64,000 bases of DNA from Actinomycetaceae bacterium zg-1166 (GCA_015679245.1 CP064953.1:434001-498000); one strand, 5' to 3'. Positions 27,325 to 36,782 are shown, counted from the first letter of the stretch. Notes: generated by a model from the sequence alone, not told the origin. Made by a program: numbers and translations.

Positions 27325-27366
27325 AAAGGTGGGTTCCTCTCCGTCGGACGGGAGGAACCCACCTTT
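27325..27366 (+). terminator. Terminator of fixABCX
   Basis: AAAGGTGGGTTCCT (27325-27338) pairs perfectly with 27353-27366, with further pairing inside, starting 55 bases after the fixX stop. It may also serve the convergent ABC-class ATPase gene. Confidence 0.8.
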
Positions 27367-27405
27367 CTTGAGCGAGGAGAAATCTTTGGGCGCTATGTCT
27401 GGGTT

Positions 27406-29247
27406 CTATGCCTGCTGCGCTTGTTCAGTTTCCTCCGAGAAATCTGCCGAGGATCCCTCCGAGAAATCTTCCTCTTCTTCTATGATTTCTTCCTCGCTGA
27501 GCCCATGTAGGCGCAGCCCGCGCCAGCGATTGAGAGCAGCTCCGAGATCCACCAAGCGCGGGCGTACAAGGAAAGCAGGGTGCTCGCGAGCGCCAAAGGA
27601 ACACAAAGAATCAAGCCCTCCCTCATCAAGTCGCCTGCCAATCTCGTCAAGAATCTGGCGAAGAGTAAGGGAAGAATCGGCGACGTGCTCAAGAACTCCG
27701 CGCATAGCCCAGGCAAGAGCTTCCGTCTGCCCGAAGTCCACGATCTGTTCCACGTCAGAAAGATCCACGTTGCGTTTGTCGAGCTGGATACGGTCGAAAC
27801 CGATAGCCTTTGTGCGAGGACGATCGTTATGGTTAACCTCACGCAGGAGGATCCGAGGCTCACCCACAGAGAAATCTTCGGCATCCTCACGTGCGCGTGG
27901 CTGGTTGGCTACCACGGCTCGCGCTTCCTGTGTCACGTTGAGGCAACGGTAGGAATCCATGAGAAGTACCGTATCTGCGATGTCGAGATAATCTCCTGAG
28001 CCACCCATGACGAGTACTGTAGAGACTCCGGTTTTACGGTAGAGCGCACCGATACGATCCACCAGCGGTGTGATCGGTTCAGTAGCGACGAGTTCACGCA
28101 TACGCGAATCTCGGATAAGGAGATTTGTGGCTGAGGTGTCCTCATCGATGAGGAGAAGAGGGGCACCTAGTTCCACAGCTTCAACGATTGAAGCCGCCTG
28201 CGAGGTAGAGCCAGAAGCATTCTCCGTGGAGAAACTTTCTGTGGGCATTCCCGTAGGAAGATGGCCGATGAAAGGAGAGACATTCACACCTGTGACGGCT
28301 CGCCCATCGGCAGCGCGGATCTTGAGAGCCTCAGGGATGGTGGCCACGAGTTCACGGCCATCGCCAGGTATGTGGGCGTAGACACCGCGCGAAAGCGCTG
28401 ATAGCAGGGTGGATTTTCCGTGATAGCCACCTCCAGCAATGACCGTGATCCCCGGTCGCAGTGCCATCCCGCTCACTTCACCGCTGTGGGGAAGAATCAC
28501 AGTTTCACGCAAGGAATCGGGGGAGGAGAAAGGAACCGAATCTGGAAGTGGCCGTTGGGAGATTCCCGAACGACGTGCGAGCACCGATTCGTCGGCGACG
28601 AAAGCCACCCACCCGCGCTCAGTGAGGAAGGTGCGAAGCGCCTGGTAATCCTCGTAGGCGTGGACGTGAGCACGTAAGCCCTCAAGGTTGGCGGCTCCGG
28701 CTTCCTCGGAGAGGAAATCGAGTGATTCAAGGATAATGTCAGGGACATCAGCATCGAAGATCCGTGCAGCGAGGTGACCCAAGATTGTGCGCCCACGTGC
28801 TGGGAGCTGAACCTGGAAGCGCAACTCTATTTTTTCAGGAGTGAGCAAAGCTGCCGAACGTTCGAGAATCTCCTGTCCGCAACGAGCCACCTGCACGGTT
28901 CCCGGTTTGGAGAAGCGCTTGATATTAGTCTCAACGACACGCAGGAGGTAATCCCCGGTGGCCACGCGCGCATCTTTCGTGGCAAGGAACTCTTTAGGGA
29001 TTCCTGTGGCTGCCACGGGTGCGATGACGCGCATAGAAGAAGGAGGGGCGTATGGATCGGCTTGGGCGCGATCAAAGGCAAGAGTGAACTGCCCGTAGTC
29101 CCAATCGCCGATCAGCGATTTGTAAGCTCCGTAGGGGCGTCCGTCAAGACGGTGGAGGGCATCGATGAATTCGCCATCGTCGCCCTCACGTCGGCGTTCA
29201 GGTTGGTGTGCGTATCGAGGATCTCCGCCTCGCTGGAAGTTGCCCAT
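27406..29247 (-). CDS. ABC-class ATPase (MRB1590-like, COG3044)
   Basis: A 613-residue soluble protein of the predicted ABC-class ATPase family, which includes trypanosomal MRB1590. The N-terminal half is an RNA-binding-like region without named motifs. The ATPase follows: Walker A GGGYHGKSTLL (about residues 272-282), a Q/signature-like region rich in Ser/Thr (SGSTSQAASIVEAVELG), and Walker B with acidic residues LLLIDEDTSATN (about 364-375). The C-terminal tail is Glu/Gln rich and low complexity. Its ATG overlaps the ackA stop (TGATG), so translation is coupled to pta-ackA. The cellular role in bacteria is unknown to me; a link to RNA or acetate metabolism would be inference from the gene order. 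Confidence 0.88.
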   Translation of the reverse strand: MGNFQRGGDPRYAHQPERRREGDDGEFIDALHRLDGRPYGAYKSLIGDWDYGQFTLAFDRAQADPYAPPSSMRVIAPVAATGIPKEFLATKDARVATGDYLLRVVETNIKRFSKPGTVQVARCGQEILERSAALLTPEKIELRFQVQLPARGRTILGHLAARIFDADVPDIILESLDFLSEEAGAANLEGLRAHVHAYEDYQALRTFLTERGWVAFVADESVLARRSGISQRPLPDSVPFSSPDSLRETVILPHSGEVSGMALRPGITVIAGGGYHGKSTLLSALSRGVYAHIPGDGRELVATIPEALKIRAADGRAVTGVNVSPFIGHLPTGMPTESFSTENASGSTSQAASIVEAVELGAPLLLIDEDTSATNLLIRDSRMRELVATEPITPLVDRIGALYRKTGVSTVLVMGGSGDYLDIADTVLLMDSYRCLNVTQEARAVVANQPRAREDAEDFSVGEPRILLREVNHNDRPRTKAIGFDRIQLDKRNVDLSDVEQIVDFGQTEALAWAMRGVLEHVADSSLTLRQILDEIGRRLDEGGLDSLCSFGAREHPAFLVRPRLVDLGAALNRWRGLRLHGLSEEEIIEEEEDFSEGSSADFSEETEQAQQA

Positions 29248-30422
29248 CAGACCAGACTCATCGCTTGACGTGCAATGGCCAGTTCCTCATTCGTCGGCAC
29301 GACGAGAACCGTCACGGATGAGCTGGGCGCGGAGATCACACGTGGCTCCTTTGAACGGATCGCATTTGCCTCCTCGTCGAGGCGCACGCCGAAGGCAGTC
29401 AAACGCTCACACACCTTTGCGCGCAGGCGTGAATCGTTTTCACCGGCACCGGCAGTGAAGGTGAGGGCATCCAGGCCGCCCATCGTCGCAGTGTAGGCAC
29501 CGATATACTTGACGAGGCGGTGCGCGTACACGTCGAGAGCTTCGAGTGCGTTGGCGTCTCCTTCGTCGGCGAGCTTCCACACAGCGCGCATGTCATTTTC
29601 TCCAGTGAGGCCTTTGAGACCCGAATGGCGGTTGAAAAGGTTGTCGAGCTCGTCGATGGACATTCCCCCCACACGGGCGAGGTGAAAGATAACAGCTGGG
29701 TCAATATCGCCCGTACGTCCACCCATGACGAGCCCCTCCAGCGGAGTGAGTCCCATCGATGTTTCCACAGCTTTACGTCCGATAACTGCTGATGCTGATG
29801 CGCCGTTACCTAGATGCAAGACAATCTGCTTGAGATCCGTCCGACCCACATACTCACTCACCTTTCCAGAAACGTACTGGTGGGAGGTGCCGTGGGCGCC
29901 ATAACGGCGAACCTGGTATTTCTCGGCAACCTCACGATTGAGTGCGTAGGTGGCGGCTTCATCTGGGAGTGACTGGAAGAAAGCCGTATCAAAGACGGCC
30001 ACATGCGCTACGCCGGGAAGAAGGCGACGAGCCACCTTGATTCCCTTGAGATGTGCAGGATTGTGCAGGGGAGCGAGTGGGCACAGCTCTTCAATGAGAC
30101 TTTGGACTTCGTCGGTGATAAGTGCCGGGCCGGAGAAATACTTACCGCCTTGGACAACTCGGTGGCCAACAGCGCTAATCGACCCGTCGGTAAGTGAGGG
30201 ACCTACCTCAGAAAAGAGTTCAAGTACTTTCTCTAGGCCGATGGCGTGATCGGGAACAGGAGCGTCAATTTCGCGAGTTACGTCGCCATAGTTGTGTTCG
30301 ATGTGGCCAGTTTCCTCACCAATTCGCTCGACGAGACCTGAAGCGATCGCAGCTCCAGAATCAGGATTGACGAGCTGATACTTGATCGAGGATGAGCCGG
30401 AATTAATAACAAGAACTGACAT
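29247..30422 (-). CDS. ackA: Acetate kinase
   Basis: Converts acetyl phosphate and ADP to acetate and ATP, the energy-yielding step of mixed-acid fermentation. The 391-residue enzyme shows the ASKHA signature VLVINSGSSSIKYQL at the N terminus, the HRVVQGG segment, AVFDTAFFQSLP, and GAHGTSHQYVS. The start is placed at the ATG at 30422 because TAGGAGA precedes it and MSVLVINSGSSS aligns with the family. The upstream pta gene ends ten bases before it. Its own stop overlaps the next ATG, so pta, ackA and the ABC-class ATPase form one operon. Confidence 0.97.
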   Translation of the reverse strand: MSVLVINSGSSSIKYQLVNPDSGAAIASGLVERIGEETGHIEHNYGDVTREIDAPVPDHAIGLEKVLELFSEVGPSLTDGSISAVGHRVVQGGKYFSGPALITDEVQSLIEELCPLAPLHNPAHLKGIKVARRLLPGVAHVAVFDTAFFQSLPDEAATYALNREVAEKYQVRRYGAHGTSHQYVSGKVSEYVGRTDLKQIVLHLGNGASASAVIGRKAVETSMGLTPLEGLVMGGRTGDIDPAVIFHLARVGGMSIDELDNLFNRHSGLKGLTGENDMRAVWKLADEGDANALEALDVYAHRLVKYIGAYTATMGGLDALTFTAGAGENDSRLRAKVCERLTAFGVRLDEEANAIRSKEPRVISAPSSSVTVLVVPTNEELAIARQAMSLV

Positions 30423-30432
30423 GAAAAATCTC

Positions 30433-32067
30433 CTAGTTCGCTTGGGCTTGGATTGCAGTGATCGCCACAGTATTGACGATGTCCTCGACGAGGGCACCGC
30501 GCGAAAGGTCATTGACTGGCTTGTTCAGACCCTGAAGGATCGGACCAACGGCCACAGCGCCAGCCGAGCGCTGAACGGCCTTGTAGCCGATATTGCCGGC
30601 GTTGAGCGAAGGGAAGATGAATACAGTGGCCTTGCCAGCAACCGGGGAGCCTGGCAGCTTTGTGGCAGCAACCGCACTATCGACGGCGGCATCGTATTGG
30701 ATTGGGCCTTCAATGAGGAGATCTGGGCGGGCTTCCTTTGCCAGAGCAGTAGCTTCCGTCACAGCATCGACATCTGGGCCTTTACCGGAGGTGCCGGTGG
30801 AGTAGGAGAGCATGGCTACACGCGGAGTCACGCCAAACTGAACTGCAGTATCAGCCGAAGAAGTAGCGATACCAGCAAGATCAGATGGAGTGGGGTTCGT
30901 ATTTACAGCGCAATCGCCGTAGACGTACACGCGATCTTCCATGAGCATGAGGAACACGGAGGAGACGATGGAGGCTCCCGGCTTCGTCTTAATAATCTGG
31001 AAGGAAGGGACGATCGTGTGTGCAGTGGTGTGGGCGGCACCGGAAACCATGCCGTCTGCGTCGCCCATATGCACCATCATTGTTGCAAAGTAGGAAATAT
31101 CGGCCATCTTGGCGCGAGCCTGCTCAAGCGTTATCCCCTTCTTTGCACGCAGGCGAGCGAACTCCGCTGCGTACTTCTCCAGAAGCTCAGGATCGTGGGT
31201 GGAGACAATCTGTGCAGAGCTGAGATCCAAGCCAAGCTCACTGGCACGGGCGAGCACAGTATCGCGCTCACCAAGCAAGGTGATATCGGCAACCTGGCGA
31301 GCAAGGAGTTCGTCGGCAGCGATAAGAATACGGTCATCCTCAGATTCCGGGAGCACAATACGCCGACGATCGGCACGGGCGCGCGAAATAAGTGCAGCTG
31401 TGAAGCTCAAAGGCGTCACCACATCTGAACCTTGTTCAATCGCGGTCGTGAGAATGGCACGGTCAGATTCAGTGAAGGTGCGCTCCTTGCCGTCGGGCAG
31501 AAGGATGAGCGGAGCGTCTTTGGCGAATTGGGCGCGTGCAGCTTCCGTCTCTTCGTCAGTATCAACGATGATAGCGGCTGCGATTGGCGCATGTTCGGCA
31601 GAGATCTCAGCCACGGCGAGATGGGTAATCGTGCGAATGATCTCCGGTGAACGCATGGCTCCTGAGACGGTGAACACTACGGAGGTAGAGAGGTTTGCGG
31701 CTGCACGTCCAGTGCGCGCAAGTACGCCAGGGTTGAGCGGGTCGCCGTCAAGAACGCCGAGGATAAGGACGGCGTCGAATTCTTCGGCATAATCGGTGTA
31801 GCGCTTGACGAGGTCGTTCATGGCAGCTTCCTCGCTTGCCACATACGCCTGGCGTGTGGTACCGAAGGCGCGCTCAGCATCGCCCTCACGACCGATCTGA
31901 GCGAGGAGGTCAAGGAAGGCTCCATCGTGTTCGATAGAGCCATTAGTAAATGCTCGGAACACGCCGACCTTTGCGTATTGAGTGCTGAGGTAATCGAGAT
32001 ATGCCTTGGCAACGGGCTGGGTGCCGCAATTGCCTTCGACAGCCGTGAAGTAAACGCTATATGCCAC
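30433..32067 (-). CDS. pta: Phosphate acetyltransferase
   Basis: Makes acetyl phosphate from acetyl-CoA. The 544-residue protein has an N-terminal BioD-like (AAA_26) region of about 215 residues in which the P-loop is degenerate (EGNCGTQPVAKA, no GKT), then the catalytic PTA_PTB domain from about residue 235 (RIVLPESEDDRILIAA, SGAAHTTAHTIVP, FPSLNAGNIGYKAVQR). The DRTGG domain found between these in the roughly 700-residue enzymes is not seen, which explains the shorter length. The start is taken as the GTG at 32067, with AAGGAT eight bases upstream. A DosR-like site lies 73 bases before it. Confidence 0.95.
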   Translation of the reverse strand: MAYSVYFTAVEGNCGTQPVAKAYLDYLSTQYAKVGVFRAFTNGSIEHDGAFLDLLAQIGREGDAERAFGTTRQAYVASEEAAMNDLVKRYTDYAEEFDAVLILGVLDGDPLNPGVLARTGRAAANLSTSVVFTVSGAMRSPEIIRTITHLAVAEISAEHAPIAAAIIVDTDEETEAARAQFAKDAPLILLPDGKERTFTESDRAILTTAIEQGSDVVTPLSFTAALISRARADRRRIVLPESEDDRILIAADELLARQVADITLLGERDTVLARASELGLDLSSAQIVSTHDPELLEKYAAEFARLRAKKGITLEQARAKMADISYFATMMVHMGDADGMVSGAAHTTAHTIVPSFQIIKTKPGASIVSSVFLMLMEDRVYVYGDCAVNTNPTPSDLAGIATSSADTAVQFGVTPRVAMLSYSTGTSGKGPDVDAVTEATALAKEARPDLLIEGPIQYDAAVDSAVAATKLPGSPVAGKATVFIFPSLNAGNIGYKAVQRSAGAVAVGPILQGLNKPVNDLSRGALVEDIVNTVAITAIQAQAN

Positions 32068-32140
32068 GGTGCTGATCCTTTCGGTTCTCCTGGAACCTGT
32101 TCCGGGTACTTTTCCCACATGTGAGTGTGTCACAAATATT

Positions 32141-32154
32141 GGGTCTTAAGTCGG
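32141..32154. promoter_or_regulatory. DosR-like site upstream of pta-ackA
   Basis: GGGTCTTAAGTCGG matches 11 of 14 positions of the mycobacterial core GGGACTWWAGTCCC, including the central CTTAAG, but has two half-site mismatches. Confidence 0.4.
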
Positions 32155-32325
32155 AGATCCGACAATTTACTGGGCTGGCGTGAGTAATTCCACGCACGAG
32201 GAGAAGGAGTCAGCCACCAACTACTGCGCACCTGGCACGGTGGTTCTGTGCACCTGGCACGGTGGTTCGCCGCAAAAGCAACGACCATCGTGGCTGTTCG
32301 TGCGATCGCATGAGAAACTATACAT

Positions 32326-33396
32326 ATGCGTCCAGTGCGAAGAGGAGTAGGTGCGCGGCGAATTCGGGTACTGCACTCAGGGGCGGCACGCAACGCGGTT
32401 CGCGCACGCCTTCCGCAGTATTCACCCGCACAGATCGAGGAGGCGTTTCTTCGCGGCGATATCCTCGACGTACACTCGTCCCCGCTCACTCCAGATTCTC
32501 CCGTGCGCAGGGGAGAAGATCTCTGGGCGTTCGCCCCGATTATCGATGAACCTGCTACCCCAATTCACCTTGAGATTCTCAAGTCTGGCCGGGGTTGGAT
32601 GTGTGTGGATAAACCTCATGGCCTTGCCACGATGCCTCGCGGTAGCCACGTTGCCTCAACCGTTACTGTGGCCGCACGCCGCCAGTTCTCCAACGACACA
32701 ATCGTCGCTGTTCACCGCCTTGACGCTGCTACTGCTGGGGTTCTCCTTCTTTCCACTATTCCAGATACCCGCGCCTGCCTTCACCGCCTTTTTGAGCGCG
32801 GCAGAGTGGAAAAGACGTACCTGGCTATCGCACCTCTTGTGAGTGGCGGCGTATCTGAGCAAGGTATGTCTGAGAAGGTTGAGCTGCGAATAGTGAAGGA
32901 GCGTTCTCAGCCACGCGCACGAGTTGTGCCTGGCTCTGCCAATGCTGTGACGTGGATTCGTCTCCTTGATTCTTACGGCCCACTGGGGCTCTACGAAGTG
33001 AGGCCGCTTACCGGGAAAACCCATCAGATTCGACTTACTTTTGCCCATATGGGAATCCCTATCCTCGGCGATGTTCTTTACGGTGCAGGAGCAAGCGCGC
33101 CTATGCCCTACCTTCCCGAAGTGTGCAATGCGGAAGCGTCATCGCGTGATACGACAGCTCCAGTTCTCCAGCTCCCTCGACTTCCCACGACCGACGATAT
33201 TTCTGCACGTAGCGAAGTTGTTATACATTCTTCAGAGCGATCCGTAGAGCTACCTTGTACCAGGGACGCTCACGATAGCCTCACGGCAAGATTCCCACTC
33301 CAGCTCCTCGCACAGAGACTCCACTTCACTGACCCCACGACAGGAGATGACGTGGAAGTAACTTCCACGCGCACACTTGTCTGGCCTGAGAAGTGA
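32326..33396 (+). CDS. RluA-family pseudouridine synthase
   Basis: A 356-residue RNA pseudouridine synthase. The catalytic motif is VHRLDAATAGVLLL (about residues 128-141) with the nucleophilic Asp, and RPLTGKTHQIRLTFAHMG (about 228-245) completes the active site. The N-terminal 60 residues resemble an S4-like RNA-binding region (RLPQYSPAQIEEAFLRGDIL). The C-terminal 90 residues are variable. It could modify 23S rRNA or tRNA; the target is not evident. It stands alone between the divergent pta operon and guaA. Confidence 0.9.
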   Translation: MRPVRRGVGARRIRVLHSGAARNAVRARLPQYSPAQIEEAFLRGDILDVHSSPLTPDSPVRRGEDLWAFAPIIDEPATPIHLEILKSGRGWMCVDKPHGLATMPRGSHVASTVTVAARRQFSNDTIVAVHRLDAATAGVLLLSTIPDTRACLHRLFERGRVEKTYLAIAPLVSGGVSEQGMSEKVELRIVKERSQPRARVVPGSANAVTWIRLLDSYGPLGLYEVRPLTGKTHQIRLTFAHMGIPILGDVLYGAGASAPMPYLPEVCNAEASSRDTTAPVLQLPRLPTTDDISARSEVVIHSSERSVELPCTRDAHDSLTARFPLQLLAQRLHFTDPTTGDDVEVTSTRTLVWPEK

Positions 33397-33800
33397 CGCT
33401 ACTTCCTTACTGTGTTTCCTTATCGCGTTCGTTTTTCTTCTCTCCGTTTATCTCTCTACTATCACCGCCTCTTGCCTGTTCGATACCCGCGATTTTATCG
33501 CGGTGCTAGGAGCGAGATGCGAAGTGTGAGGGTGAGGTGTGCCAGGCGTGAGATACGACATGTGAGGGTGAGAGGGAAGGCGAGCTTATTGCTATCATTC
33601 ATCCCACTCGTGATTTCTACCGAGAAATTCCTATCCATTCTTTCGCTACTAAAATTTCTCCACTCTCACCAAATCTCCCTGTCGTCACTACATTTCTCCA
33701 CCCTCACTGGACTGTAAAACGACAAGCGCGCGTGGCACATTGCCTATTTGCCACTGTGCAGGTTGGGCGCGCGTGGTAGTCGCTCTCATCCGTGTGAGGC
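33397..33800. other. Intergenic region with two repeat pairs
   Basis: About 400 bases without a gene. TGTGAGGGTGAG occurs at 33525-33536 and again at 33561-33572. ATTTCTCCACTCTCAC (33654-33669) and ATTTCTCCACCCTCAC (33692-33707) form a second, pyrimidine-rich direct pair whose CACCCTCAC-type core is complementary to the first pair. Spacings are 36 and 38 bases. Confidence 0.5.
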
Positions 33801-33806
33801 TATCCT
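33801..33806 (+). promoter_or_regulatory. Candidate -10 box of a leaderless guaA transcript
   Basis: TATCCT sits seven bases before the guaA GTG and no spaced Shine-Dalgarno is present; an AAGG directly abuts the GTG. This suggests transcription starts at or next to the start codon. Confidence 0.45.
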
Positions 33807-33813
33807 TTCAAGG

Positions 33814-35379
33814 GTGAGCACTGAGAACACCTGCCCCGTCCTTGTTGTTGATTTTGGCGCCCAGTACGCCCAACTGATCGCCCGACGCGTGCGCGAAGCC
33901 CGTGTCTACTCCCAGATTGTTCCTCACACCATGCGCGTGGAGGAGATGCTGGCGAAGAACCCGGCTGCGATCATCCTTTCGGGAGGCCCCTCTTCTGTCT
34001 ATGCTGAGGGTGCGCCTTCCATCGATCCGTTGATCTTCGATTCCGGCGTTCCGATTTTAGGAATCTGCTACGGCTTTCAGGTGATGGCGCAGGCCCTCGG
34101 TGGCAGCGCCCGGCGCACAGGGACTCGCGAGTATGGCCACACTGAAGCCCAGGTTGAAGAAGGCTCTTGCCTCTTTAGCGGCACAGATGCTAGCCAGGTG
34201 GTGTGGATGAGTCACGGAGATTCTGTGCAGGAAGCGCCAGAAGGATTCCTCGTCACTGCCTCAACGAAGGAGACTCCCGTCGCTGCATTTGAGCATTCTG
34301 GGCGACGTCTCTTTGGCCTTCAATGGCACCCCGAAGTCAAGCATTCTCAGTTCGGTCAGTGCGTTCTAGAGAATTTCCTTTATCGCGGTGCAGGCATTTC
34401 TCCCACGTGGACTCCTGGCTCTATCGTCGACGATCAAGTTGCACGTATCCGTGCTCAGGTGGGAGATGCGCAGGTGATCTGTGCGCTCTCTGGCGGCGTG
34501 GATTCGTCTGTGGCTGCTGCCCTTGTTCATAAGGCTGTGGGAGATCAACTGACGTGTTTCTTTATCGACCACGGTCTTCTTCGTGCGGGTGAACGCGAGC
34601 AAGTTGAACAGGATTATGCCGCAGGCATGGGAATCCGTATGTTCACGATTGATGAATCCGAGCGTTTCCTTAGCGCCCTTTCTGGAGTGAGCGACCCTGA
34701 AACAAAGCGCAAGATTATTGGTCGAGAATTCATTCGCTCCTTTGAGGAGGCTCAGCGTACTCTCGTTAACGAACTCGGCGGTAAGAATGTGAAGTTCCTC
34801 GTCCAGGGAACTCTCTACCCAGATGTTGTCGAATCGGGCGGGGGAGAAGGAGCCGCCAACATTAAGAGTCATCACAATGTGGGTGGGCTTCCCGACGATA
34901 TGGAGTTCGAGCTGGTTGAACCGCTGCGAGAGCTTTTTAAGGATGAGGTTCGCGCAATTGGACGCGAACTCGGTGTGCCAGAGAAAATTGTCTCACGCCA
35001 ACCTTTCCCCGGCCCTGGCCTGGGGATCCGCGTAATCGGCGAGGTTACTCGCGAGCGTTTGGATATCCTGCGTGCGGCCGACCTTATCGTGCGCGAGGAA
35101 CTTACCGCTGCTGGCCTTGACGAGGACATTTGGCAGTGTCCAGTAGTGCTCCTTGCCGATGTGCGTTCGGTGGGAGTGCAGGGGGATGGGCGCACTTATG
35201 GTCATCCAATTGTCTTGCGCCCTGTCTCGTCAGAAGATGCCATGACAGCTGACTGGACGCGCCTGCCCTACGACGTTCTGGCCCGAATTTCTACGCACAT
35301 CACGAACTCTGTGGCTGAGGTCAATCGTGTGGTTCTTGACGTGACGAGCAAACCCCCGGCAACGATTGAGTGGGAGTAG
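33814..35379 (+). CDS. guaA: GMP synthase (glutamine-hydrolysing)
   Basis: Aminates XMP to GMP with glutamine and ATP. The 521-residue enzyme has the class I glutaminase domain first ([14 protein letters not shown], nucleophile Cys in GICYGFQ, His in LQWHPEV), then the PP-loop ATP pyrophosphatase ([17 protein letters not shown], about residues 220-236) and the C-terminal dimerisation domain ending KPPATIEWE. The start is moved to the GTG at 33814 because [19 protein letters not shown] aligns with the family N terminus; the open frame extends 22 codons upstream without family similarity. With guaB and guaB3 it covers IMP to GMP in this window, although it is not clustered with them. Confidence 0.97.
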   Translation: MSTENTCPVLVVDFGAQYAQLIARRVREARVYSQIVPHTMRVEEMLAKNPAAIILSGGPSSVYAEGAPSIDPLIFDSGVPILGICYGFQVMAQALGGSARRTGTREYGHTEAQVEEGSCLFSGTDASQVVWMSHGDSVQEAPEGFLVTASTKETPVAAFEHSGRRLFGLQWHPEVKHSQFGQCVLENFLYRGAGISPTWTPGSIVDDQVARIRAQVGDAQVICALSGGVDSSVAAALVHKAVGDQLTCFFIDHGLLRAGEREQVEQDYAAGMGIRMFTIDESERFLSALSGVSDPETKRKIIGREFIRSFEEAQRTLVNELGGKNVKFLVQGTLYPDVVESGGGEGAANIKSHHNVGGLPDDMEFELVEPLRELFKDEVRAIGRELGVPEKIVSRQPFPGPGLGIRVIGEVTRERLDILRAADLIVREELTAAGLDEDIWQCPVVLLADVRSVGVQGDGRTYGHPIVLRPVSSEDAMTADWTRLPYDVLARISTHITNSVAEVNRVVLDVTSKPPATIEWE

Positions 35380-35502
35380 GTTCAGTTCAAAAGCCTAAAA
35401 CCACCTGCAACTATTCATAGCAACGCATTGAGTTGCAAAGTGCTGCAGAGCGCTTCAAGCCACCTGCAGCGACTCCCTTTCGCCCAATCGGTTAAAAAGC
35501 AG

Positions 35503-35514
35503 TGATTCGAATCA
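35503..35514. repeat. Perfect palindrome in the guaA-tfoX gap
   Basis: TGATTCGAATCA is a perfect 12-base palindrome. Part of it (TCGAATCA) recurs near 35604 and 36224. The surrounding 35380-35664 is AT-richer than its neighbours and has no gene. Confidence 0.45.
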
Positions 35515-35664
35515 ATCGAGAATCGCCGGCCTATTTCGATGATTGAAATCATAAAATTGCAGGTCAGCGATGGGGAATAATTTTCGAGCTTCAGAGGCGT
35601 TTTCGAATCACTCGCATGTGAATAAAGCGCCCTGAAGAGCGCTGAGACCCGAAAGGAGCTTCTC

Positions 35665-36182
35665 ATGCCATCTACGCAAGAATACGTCGACTACGTCCTC
35701 GGCCTTTTGTCCGAGGTTTCCGACATCATGACCCGCAAGATGATGGGAGAAACGATGCTCTACGCCTCGGGAAAGTTTTTCGGAGGCGTCTTTGATGATC
35801 GGCTGCTTCTGAAGGTGACGCCGAGTTCTGAAGCCATGCTGCCAGATGTGAGGCGCGAACTCCCCTATGAGGGAGCGAAGGCCGAGATGTTCCTGTAGAC
35901 ATCGAGGATCGAGGGCTGCTAACTGTCATCGTCGAGGCAATGCTCCCGGAACTTCCCTCGCCAAAGAGGAAATGGCGGCGACGCGCTGAAATTGACGCTC
36001 TGGGGCACAAGAGAACCAACGCTGTGCAACGTGATCAGAAGCAAAAGATTGTCTCCTTTTCGCCACAACCTGCACCGCCCTGCCCCACGGTGCACCGATT
36101 CGGAAAAGGGGAGCGTTTGCAATGCCATCCACAACCATGCCGGCGGGGAAAACGAGGAATGATTGCAGGCGCTCATCCTTAG
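35665..36182 (+). pseudogene. TfoX N-terminal-domain protein with a frameshift
   Basis: A good RBS (AAAGGAG) and ATG start a TfoX-like domain protein (TRKMMGETMLYASGKFFGG) that stops after 77 codons at ELPYEGAKAEMFL. Immediately after, in the other frame, the sequence continues VDIEDRGLLTVIVEAMLPELPSPKRK, exactly the expected end of the domain. One missing base at about 35893-35895 (before GTAGAC) explains this. The second frame stays open to 36182, but the part after PSPKRK is probably not original protein. Either a true loss-of-function mutation or a single-base sequencing error fits. The role of TfoX-like proteins in actinobacteria is not established. Confidence 0.75.
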
Positions 36183-36601
36183 CGGGAGTTGGCGGGAAAT
36201 GCGAAGCAGTTATTCCCGAGGAATCGAATCAACCCCTGATGTGCGACTGATTCGGGCGTGCGTCACGATGTGATACGAGACGGCATCGCATGATATACAG
36301 TGCGCGGATGTACTCATTGAGTGGGAGTGAATTTGGTGCACGTATAAGTGACACGTACAAGAGTGAGTTCGGTTCTCGAATTGTCTCCGATCTCTATTCT
36401 GGTGAGGAATAGTGAGCTTTATTAAAGAGTGCCTGCCCTGGCGTTTACTTTCTTAAGTTTCCTTCATTCAAGGATCCTTCTTCGTATGGTGTACTGAGGA
36501 TTCCTGGGAATGTTTCCCCTGCTAGTGAGCTTCTTTCTGAAGAAGTGACGAAAGTGGTGTGGGGTTCGTCATCACACCTTTATTGAAAAATTCTAGAAAA
36601 T

Positions 36602-36615
36602 AGGTCTTATGTCCT
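36602..36615. promoter_or_regulatory. DosR-like site 1 upstream of pflB
   Basis: AGGTCTTATGTCCT has one half-site mismatch to GGAC-N4-GTCC and ends 167 bases before the pflB ATG. Confidence 0.42.
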
Positions 36616-36714
36616 AACTCAATCTTGGCCTTTCTCACATTCATGAAAACCGTGCGATTACGCCAAAAATTCGACTTGTGTGGGCTGGGTAACGCAAGAA
36701 TGTCTCTGTCGTTA

Positions 36715-36728
36715 TGGTCTGAGGTCCT
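36715..36728. promoter_or_regulatory. DosR-like site 2 upstream of pflB
   Basis: TGGTCTGAGGTCCT has one half-site mismatch to GGAC-N4-GTCC and ends 54 bases before the pflB ATG. Confidence 0.4.
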
Positions 36729-36782
36729 AAAAAGGAGTAAGACTAGGAATATCCAGTAGGACTACCTCCAGGAGATAATACA

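Larger units (their letters stand above)
36183..36782. promoter_or_regulatory. Long promoter region of pflB
   Basis: Six hundred bases without a gene, AT-richer than average. Two DosR-like sites lie in its right half, 113 bases apart. A small hairpin (CTTCTT/AAGAAG around 36530-36545) is also present. The pflB RBS is AGGAG, eight bases from the ATG at 36783. Confidence 0.55.

Noticed and set aside
33525-33707. Possible CRISPR-like array
   Set aside because: Only two copies of each of two different short repeats, not palindromic or regularly repeated, and no cas genes nearby.
35415-35666. Minus-strand 83-codon open frame upstream of the tfoX-like gene
   Set aside because: No recognisable motif, no RBS, and composition consistent with a non-coding AT-rich stretch.
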